Of a stretch of 64,000 bases of DNA, positions 59,374-64,000 are shown piece by piece. This DNA is from Streptomyces sp. HUAS MG91 (GTDB lineage Bacteria; Actinomycetota; Actinomycetes; Streptomycetales; Streptomycetaceae). The translations under genes and the position numbers were made by a program. The DNA lies in assembly GCF_040529335.1 (NCBI RefSeq), contig NZ_CP159535.1:1-64000 (forward strand), given 5' to 3'. A model generated the notes under the pieces. That model was not told the DNA's origin and did not search any database. It saw nothing but the letters and a program-made list of their open reading frames with translations. How positions within the stretch are numbered: position 1 is the stretch's first letter; the number at the start of each line of letters is the position of its first letter.

Positions 59374-60324
59374 TCAGGCCGCGCCGACGACCTCGCGGCG
59401 CGGCCGCCACTCGTCGGCCGTGGGGGGCCGGGTCTCGTCCGGGTCCGGCAGGATCACGGTGCCGACGCCCTCGTCGGTGAACATCTCCAGGAGCACCGAG
59501 TGCTTCACCCGTCCGTCGATCACCCGGGCGGCGCCCACTCCGCCGCGCACGGCGTTCAGGCAGCCCGTCATCTTGGGCACCATGCCGTCGTGCAGCTCGG
59601 GCAGCAGCTTCTCCAGCTCCCCTGCGGTCAGCCGCGGGATGACCTCCTCGCTGTGCGGCCAGCCCGCGTACAGGCCGGCGACGTCCGTCAGCAGGACGAG
59701 CCGCTCGGCGCCCAGCGCGGTGGCGAGAGCGGCCGCCACGGTGTCGGCGTTGACGTTGTAGACCCGGCCGTCCTCGACGCTGCGGGCCAGGGGTGAGACC
59801 ACCGGGATCCGGCCGTCCGCCAGCAGACTGTCCAGGGCCCCCGTGTTGACGCCCGTGATGTCGCCGACCCGGCCCACGTCCACCGGCTCCCCGTCGATCC
59901 ACGGCCGGTGCCGCCTGGCGAGCACGGTGTCCGCGTCCTCCCCGGTCATGCCGACGGCGAGCGGGCCCGAACGGTTGATCAGGCCCACCAGTTCGCGCTG
60001 CACCTGGCCGGCCAGAACCATCCGCACCACGTCCAACGCGGGCTCCGTGGTGACCCGGAGCCCGCCCCTGAACTCGCGTTTCAGACCGCGCCGGGCGAGC
60101 TCGGCATCGATCTGCGGTCCTCCTCCGTGCACGACCACGGGGCGCAGCCCGGCGTAGCGCAGGAAGGCGATGTCGCGGGCGAAGGCAGCCGTCAGGTCCT
60201 CGTTGACCATGGCGTGCCCGCCCAGCTTGATGACGACGGTGCGTCCCTGGTGCCGGGCCAGCCACGGCAGCGCGTCGCCGACGGACTGGGCCTTGAACAG
60301 GGCCGGGTGTGTGCTGGGGGACAT
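59374..60324 (-). CDS. argB: Acetylglutamate kinase (extra copy)
   Basis: A 316-residue amino-acid kinase that phosphorylates N-acetylglutamate, the committed step to ornithine and arginine. Motifs: [20 protein letters not shown] (substrate/ATP glycine loop), [39 protein letters not shown] and [20 protein letters not shown]. The ATG at 60324 has a GAGG ribosome binding site. A cluster-borne argB makes sense as an ornithine supply for the N-hydroxylase next door. It may be feedback-resistant, but this cannot be read by eye. Confidence 0.88.
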   Translation of the reverse strand: MSPSTHPALFKAQSVGDALPWLARHQGRTVVIKLGGHAMVNEDLTAAFARDIAFLRYAGLRPVVVHGGGPQIDAELARRGLKREFRGGLRVTTEPALDVVRMVLAGQVQRELVGLINRSGPLAVGMTGEDADTVLARRHRPWIDGEPVDVGRVGDITGVNTGALDSLLADGRIPVVSPLARSVEDGRVYNVNADTVAAALATALGAERLVLLTDVAGLYAGWPHSEEVIPRLTAGELEKLLPELHDGMVPKMTGCLNAVRGGVGAARVIDGRVKHSVLLEMFTDEGVGTVILPDPDETRPPTADEWRPRREVVGAA

Positions 60325-60659
60325 CAGAACCTCGCTCGCCGGGTGGCGGATTCGCCGATCGGGCAATGGGCGCTCATGGGAGCACGACTCCTTCTGCGCT
60401 GGAAACAGAACGAAACGTTCGACGGTGACGCGTTTCCCCGGAGCCTGAATTCCTGTCGCCCGGGCTTCGGCCGCGCCGCATCATCGCGCTTTGCCACGGG
60501 CGAGCGGAAGAGAATTCCGGCGATGAACGAACGAATCCGGCGGACGACAGGAGAGCCGGAATTCGCTGTTCGCTCGGCTATGGCTCGCTGATGAACAGTG
60601 AAGGGCTGGAGGGACACTGGAGGGAATCGAGCGGACAGGGGGGAAGCGTGCGGGCCGGC

Positions 60660-62012
60660 TCAGGCGACCGAGGGCGAGATGTCCCCGGACAGCGGGCGGT
60701 CGAGTTCGCGCTGGGTGCGGCGGAGCACGATCGAGTCGGCCACCTCGCCGCTGCGCACCGCGATGTTCGACAACAGGGACGACGAGAGCCCGTGACTGTG
60801 CTCGGTGCCGCCCTGGAGGTACACGCCACTGCTCAGCTCCGGCGTGCTGACCAGGCGGTAGTCGCGCTCCACCCGGTGCCGGCCCGCCGCGTCGCGCAGG
60901 AAGTACCGGTCGGTCCCGCCGAGCAGGCGGGCCGGGTCCAGGCTGTCGTAGCCGGTGGCGAAGACCAGGGCGTCCACGGCCAGTTCCTCGGCGCTGTCGT
61001 CGAGCAGCGAGCGCAGCACCACCCGCGTCAGGTCCCCGGCCCGCCGCACCTCGGCGACCCGGGTGAGATTGCGGAAGTCCAGCCGCTTGGCGCCGCTGAC
61101 CTGCTCGTCGTACACGCGCTGGTACAGGGCGCGGATGACGTCGGAGTCGACCACCGAGTAGTTGGTGTTGCGGTGGTAGCGCCAGAACGCCTCCCGGGCG
61201 TTCTCGGTGCCGTAGTAGTAGTCGTCGACCGCGGTGGGGTCGAACACCTGGTTGGCGAAGGGGGTGTCGTCGGCGACGGAGTAGCCGTACGAGGGGATGA
61301 CCGCGCACACCTGGGCGTGCGGCAGCTTGTCGTGCAGGAACCGGGTGATCTCGGCCGCGCTCTGGCCGGCGCCCACCACCGCCACGCTCTTGAGGCCGGC
61401 CGGGTCCTGGGCGTTGAACCTGCTCAGGAACTCCGAGCTGTGCCAGACCCGTTCGTCCGATGTGACCCCCTGCGGAAGGCGTGGGACGAGGCCGGTGGAG
61501 ATGGCCACATTGCGTGCGGTGACCACGCTGACCGTGCCGTGGGCGTCGCGCGCCTCGACCTCCAGGAGGCCGGCCGTCGTGGCCCCTGGCTCGGTGACGG
61601 GCCGTATCGCGGTCACCTCGGTGCCGTACGAGACCCGGTCGCTCAGACCGGCGGCGGCCCACTCCAGATACTGGTGGAACTCCTGCCGGGTCGGGAAGAA
61701 GTCCTGGTTGTTCACGAACTGCACCAGCCTGTTCGAGGCGTGCAGGAACGAGATGAAGCTGAACCGGGACTGCGGGTTCCTGAAGGTCGCGAGGTCCTTG
61801 AGGAACGAGATCTGCATGGTGGTGGACGGAAGCACCATGTTCCGGTGCCAGCCGAACCTGGGCTGCCGCTCGAAGAAGTGGGAGGTGACCGGATGCTGCG
61901 CGGAGCTCGCCCCCTGCTCCTCCAGGGCGACCGCGAGCGACAGGTTGGACGGGCCGAACCCGATGCCGACCACGTCGTAGATCTCCTGGCTGAGACTGCC
62001 CGGTGTGTCCAT
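60660..62012 (-). CDS. ktzI: L-ornithine N5-monooxygenase (KtzI-like)
   Basis: A 450-residue flavin N-hydroxylating monooxygenase of the SidA/PvdA/KtzI class. The FAD motif is DVVGIGFGPSNLSLAVAL, the substrate region is HRNMVLPSTTMQISFLKDLA, the NADPH motif is SVAVVGAGQSAAEI and the closing motif is VFATGYD. It forms N5-hydroxyornithine from ornithine. Divergent from a KtzT-like gene with a GGCAA operator between them, so the pair most likely produces piperazic acid rather than a hydroxamate siderophore. The ATG at 62012 is preferred (ribosome binding site GGGGAGT); one at 62027 is possible. Confidence 0.85.
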   Translation of the reverse strand: MDTPGSLSQEIYDVVGIGFGPSNLSLAVALEEQGASSAQHPVTSHFFERQPRFGWHRNMVLPSTTMQISFLKDLATFRNPQSRFSFISFLHASNRLVQFVNNQDFFPTRQEFHQYLEWAAAGLSDRVSYGTEVTAIRPVTEPGATTAGLLEVEARDAHGTVSVVTARNVAISTGLVPRLPQGVTSDERVWHSSEFLSRFNAQDPAGLKSVAVVGAGQSAAEITRFLHDKLPHAQVCAVIPSYGYSVADDTPFANQVFDPTAVDDYYYGTENAREAFWRYHRNTNYSVVDSDVIRALYQRVYDEQVSGAKRLDFRNLTRVAEVRRAGDLTRVVLRSLLDDSAEELAVDALVFATGYDSLDPARLLGGTDRYFLRDAAGRHRVERDYRLVSTPELSSGVYLQGGTEHSHGLSSSLLSNIAVRSGEVADSIVLRRTQRELDRPLSGDISPSVA

Positions 62013-62108
62013 GGAAATACTCCCCATCGCGTCTGGACATCTCGACTGGTGGGCCGAAAGACGTCGTGCTGTCGCCGCCCCCCACGTCGTGGGTGTGCGG
62101 AGAGGCTT

Positions 62109-62135
62109 GGCAAAAGCTTGCCAAGATGTTGGCAA
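62109..62135. promoter_or_regulatory. GGCAA-type operator, site E (ktzI/ktzT intergenic)
   Basis: GGCAA-AAGC-TTGCC (62109-62122, perfect arms) followed after 8 bp by GGCAA at 62131. It is about 97 bp upstream of ktzI and 270 bp upstream of ktzT, in the only intergenic region shared by the two genes. Confidence 0.7.
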
Positions 62136-62407
62136 CCGCTTCCGGAGGGCTGATCCAGAGCCGGTCGAGCGGGACTGGAGTTCCTGGTGAACGCGCCCGA
62201 ATTCCCGGCCGGTTGCCGCGAGAATGTGCCGGAGCGATGACTTTTCCGAGCCGTTTCGGACGCCCATTGCGCGGTTGTTCCGCACACCGCATTCGGGCGT
62301 TGTCCTGTACGCCGGGACGGCGATATGGTCGGCCCGCACCAATGCGATCCGTCATTTTCCGCGGCAGATCCGTGCCCCTCCGCGCACGGCTGAAAGGATG
62401 CATCCGG

Positions 62408-63085
62408 ATGTTCGTTCCCAGCTTTTATCGCGAACCGGACAGTTCGTGGATGGTGGACCTGATACGCGGAAATCCGCTGGCGCTCGCCGTGGCCAACGGC
62501 CCCGCCGAGGACGGTCCGTTCGCCACGCACCTGCCGGTCATCTTCGACCCGGAGACGTCCGCCGACGTCTCCGGCGAGCTGCCGGGCGTCACCCTGCTCG
62601 GGCACATGAACCGGGCGAACCCGCACTGGTCCGCACTGGAGGACGGCGGCGTCCTGCTGCTGACGTTCACGGGCCCGCACTCCTACGTCTCGCCCACCGT
62701 CTACGAGAAGAGCCCGGCCGCCCCGACCTGGAACTTCACCTCGGTCCACGTACGCGGCGTCGTGGAGAAGATCTCCTCGATCGAGGAGACCCTGGAGGTG
62801 GTGCAGGCCACGGTGCGCGCCTTCGAGGGGGCCTTCGGCGACGGCTGGGACATGACCGGCTCGCTGGACTACTTCCGCAAGATCGTGCCGGCCGTGGGCG
62901 CCTTCCGGTTCACCGTGACCGGCGCCGAGGGCATGTTCAAGCTCAGCCAGGAACAGCCCGGCGAGGTGCGCGAGCGGGTGCGCGAGTCGTTCGGGCAGAG
63001 CGCCTGCACGTACAAGCGGGAGACCGCCGGCCTGATGAGCCGGCTGCCGCAGACGCAGGCCGCGACGGTCTCGAGCGGCGCCTGA
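62408..63085 (+). CDS. ktzT: Piperazate synthase (KtzT-like heme protein)
   Basis: A 225-residue protein of the family often labelled PaiB or FMN-binding negative regulator. Matches to KtzT include MFVPSFYREPDSSWMVDLIR, GHMNRANPHWSAL with the likely heme-ligating His66, PTWNFTSVHVRGVVEK, GWDMTGSLDYFRKIVP and MFKLSQEQPGEVRERVRESF. KtzT-type enzymes turn N5-hydroxyornithine into piperazic acid by N-N bond formation. Divergent from ktzI, it completes a two-step route to piperazate. A PaiB-type regulator is the alternative but is less likely next to an ornithine hydroxylase. Confidence 0.83.
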   Translation: MFVPSFYREPDSSWMVDLIRGNPLALAVANGPAEDGPFATHLPVIFDPETSADVSGELPGVTLLGHMNRANPHWSALEDGGVLLLTFTGPHSYVSPTVYEKSPAAPTWNFTSVHVRGVVEKISSIEETLEVVQATVRAFEGAFGDGWDMTGSLDYFRKIVPAVGAFRFTVTGAEGMFKLSQEQPGEVRERVRESFGQSACTYKRETAGLMSRLPQTQAATVSSGA

Positions 63086-63303
63086 GCGGCGCTCGAAAGC
63101 GCCCGGCGAGGCACGCCTCTCGTTGCAAACCAGTGACCCGGTATGTTTTTCTGGCGAGGCAGTCCGCGGGCGGGACGGTCGGCGCCGCTCGGCACCGGCC
63201 CCTTCGCCCCGCGGGACGCATGCCCGACGCGCACGTCCAGCACGGCGTCCATGCTTCACCGCGGACCGGCGCGAGCCGGCGCCACAGCACGCAGGAGGGT
63301 CTC

Positions 63304-64000
63304 TTGACGGCGCTTCGACCGGTCACGGCGGACATCACCCGGGCTGCGGTCGCCACCGGCGAGGCCGCCCGCGCGGACGAAGGAGCCGGCCGCGAGCGGG
63401 CCGTGCTGGCGCTGGACTCGCTGCTGGACTCCGACTCGCCGAGGATCGACGGCGAGGACAGCGAGCGGGTCCGGCGGCTCGCCGAACTGGAGGCGCCGCT
63501 CCCGCCGATCCTCGTGCACCGCGCGACGCTGCGCGTCATCGACGGGATGCACCGGGTCCGGGCCGCCCGCCTGCGCGGCGACGACACCATCGAGGCGGAG
63601 TTCTTCGACGGCGGTGACACGGATGCCTTCGCGCTCGCGGTACGGCTCAACATCGCGCACGGACTGCCGCTGACCCAGGCGGACCGGGCCGCCGCCGCCG
63701 AGCGGCTCCTGCGGGCGCGCCCCTCCTGGTCGGACCGGCGCATCGCCGCCGGCACCGGGCTCTCGGCCGGCACCGTCGCCGCCGTCCGGCGCCGTTCGAC
63801 CGCGCAGGACGAACAGTTGAACACGCGCGTCGGCCGGGACGGACGGGTGCGCCCGCTGCGCGCGGCCGAGGGCCGGCTGCGCGCGAGCCAGGTGATCGCC
63901 GCCAACCCCGGGGCGACCCTGCGGGAGATCGCCGCCGTGGCCGGGATCGCGACGGCCACCGCCAAGGACGTACGGGACCGGATGCGGCAGGGCCGCGGCC
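63304..64000 (+). CDS. StrR/NovG-like pathway activator (ParB-fold), partial
   Basis: At least 232 residues, continuing beyond the window. The sequence matches StrR-type activators of antibiotic clusters, which carry a ParB-like N-terminal domain and a helix-turn-helix: LRVIDGMHRVRAARLRGDDT, VRLNIAHGLPLTQADRAAAA, RPSWSDRRIAAGTGLSAGTV, NTRVGRDGRVRPLRAAEGRL. Start is probably TTG at 63304 with an AGGAGGG ribosome binding site. It suggests that the biosynthetic cluster continues to the right. A plasmid ParB is the alternative, but the ADRAAAAERLL and WSDRRIA segments favour StrR. Confidence 0.78.
   Translation, partial: MTALRPVTADITRAAVATGEAARADEGAGRERAVLALDSLLDSDSPRIDGEDSERVRRLAELEAPLPPILVHRATLRVIDGMHRVRAARLRGDDTIEAEFFDGGDTDAFALAVRLNIAHGLPLTQADRAAAAERLLRARPSWSDRRIAAGTGLSAGTVAAVRRRSTAQDEQLNTRVGRDGRVRPLRAAEGRLRASQVIAANPGATLREIAAVAGIATATAKDVRDRMRQGRG

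Noticed and set aside
60660..62012. A hydroxamate siderophore pathway
   Set aside because: No acyltransferase or formyltransferase for hydroxyornithine, no IucA/IucC-type synthetase and no siderophore receptor are present; the KtzT partner points to piperazate instead.
62408..63085. A PaiB-type negative transcriptional regulator
   Set aside because: The family name is a common misannotation. Next to an ornithine hydroxylase, and with the GHMNRANPHW and SQEQ segments of KtzT, piperazate synthase fits better.
63304..64000. A plasmid ParB protein
   Set aside because: The ParB-like core is present, but the ADRAAAAERLL, WSDRRIA and RVGRDGRVRP segments are characteristic of StrR-type activators, and it lies beside biosynthetic genes, far from parA.
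1..64000. CRISPR arrays, rRNA genes and riboswitches
   Set aside because: No regularly spaced 25-40 bp repeats with unique spacers, no rRNA-like sequence and no recognisable riboswitch core were seen.

Overview
The window is high-GC actinobacterial DNA, most likely a Streptomyces linear plasmid or chromosome arm. The clues are GTG/TTG starts, SARP and gamma-butyrolactone-receptor-like regulators, a tap-tpg telomere gene pair, a ParA/partition pair, and a tRNA-Leu with anticodon UAA (the bldA type). All family names come from reading motifs by eye; no database search was possible.

Layout. (1) 0.3-7.9 kb is transposon debris: a Tn7/Tn5053-like transposase and ATPase set with a frameshift, a broken phosphatase gene, an intact ECF41 sigma factor with its carboxymuconolactone-decarboxylase partner, and a dead IS5-family element. 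(2) 8.0-10.4 kb is plasmid maintenance: a Fic/Doc-like toxin with its antitoxin, then ParA and a partition partner. (3) 10.4-15.1 kb is gene-poor, with degenerate repeats and one decayed gene. (4) 15.2-23.2 kb holds two paralogous replication modules (SF3 helicase plus a small protein; only the first keeps a prim-pol). Each module has its own tandem 9-mer, GCGACTGAA or GGGACTGAA. Between them lie a butyrolactone-receptor-like TetR with two operator-like palindromes, decayed genes and the tRNA-Leu(UAA). (5) 23.3-28.0 kb holds a MerR/beta-lactamase-fold pair and the telomere operon.

(6) 28.1-41.4 kb is an unusual polyketide-like segment bounded by two SARPs: aromatase/cyclase, acyl-CoA-dehydrogenase-like protein, two Sfp-type phosphopantetheinyl transferases, a condensation-like/thioesterase-like protein, an acyl-CoA carboxylase epsilon subunit, tandem ACPs and a ketosynthase-like protein without catalytic residues. 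No minimal PKS is present. (7) 41.8-64 kb is a nonribosomal-peptide segment. It has an XRE-TPR regulator followed by a small secreted peptide, an MFS exporter, a putative caspase-like protein, an ATP-grasp enzyme, an Fe(II)/2-oxoglutarate oxygenase, and an NRPS (A-MT-PCP-C*-A*-MbtH). It also has a secreted peptide of five identical 12-residue repeats, an aminotransferase-like protein lacking its lysine, a third butyrolactone-receptor-like TetR, a type II thioesterase, ArgB, and a KtzI/KtzT pair that should make piperazic acid. A StrR-like activator runs off the end.

The most novel signal is regulatory. A GGCAA-N4-TTGCC element, at four of its five sites followed by a further GGCAA-type half site, lies upstream of the XRE-TPR gene, the NRPS operon, the repeat-peptide gene, the aminotransferase-like gene and the ktzI/ktzT intergenic region. 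With a TPR-type sensor and two exported peptides, this looks like a peptide-responsive (RRNPP-like) circuit controlling a piperazate-type pathway. SARP heptamer repeats (CGCTNNA type, 11-bp period) upstream of the XRE gene, the aromatase operon and SARP2 suggest butyrolactone receptor > SARP > XRE-TPR > peptide pathway.
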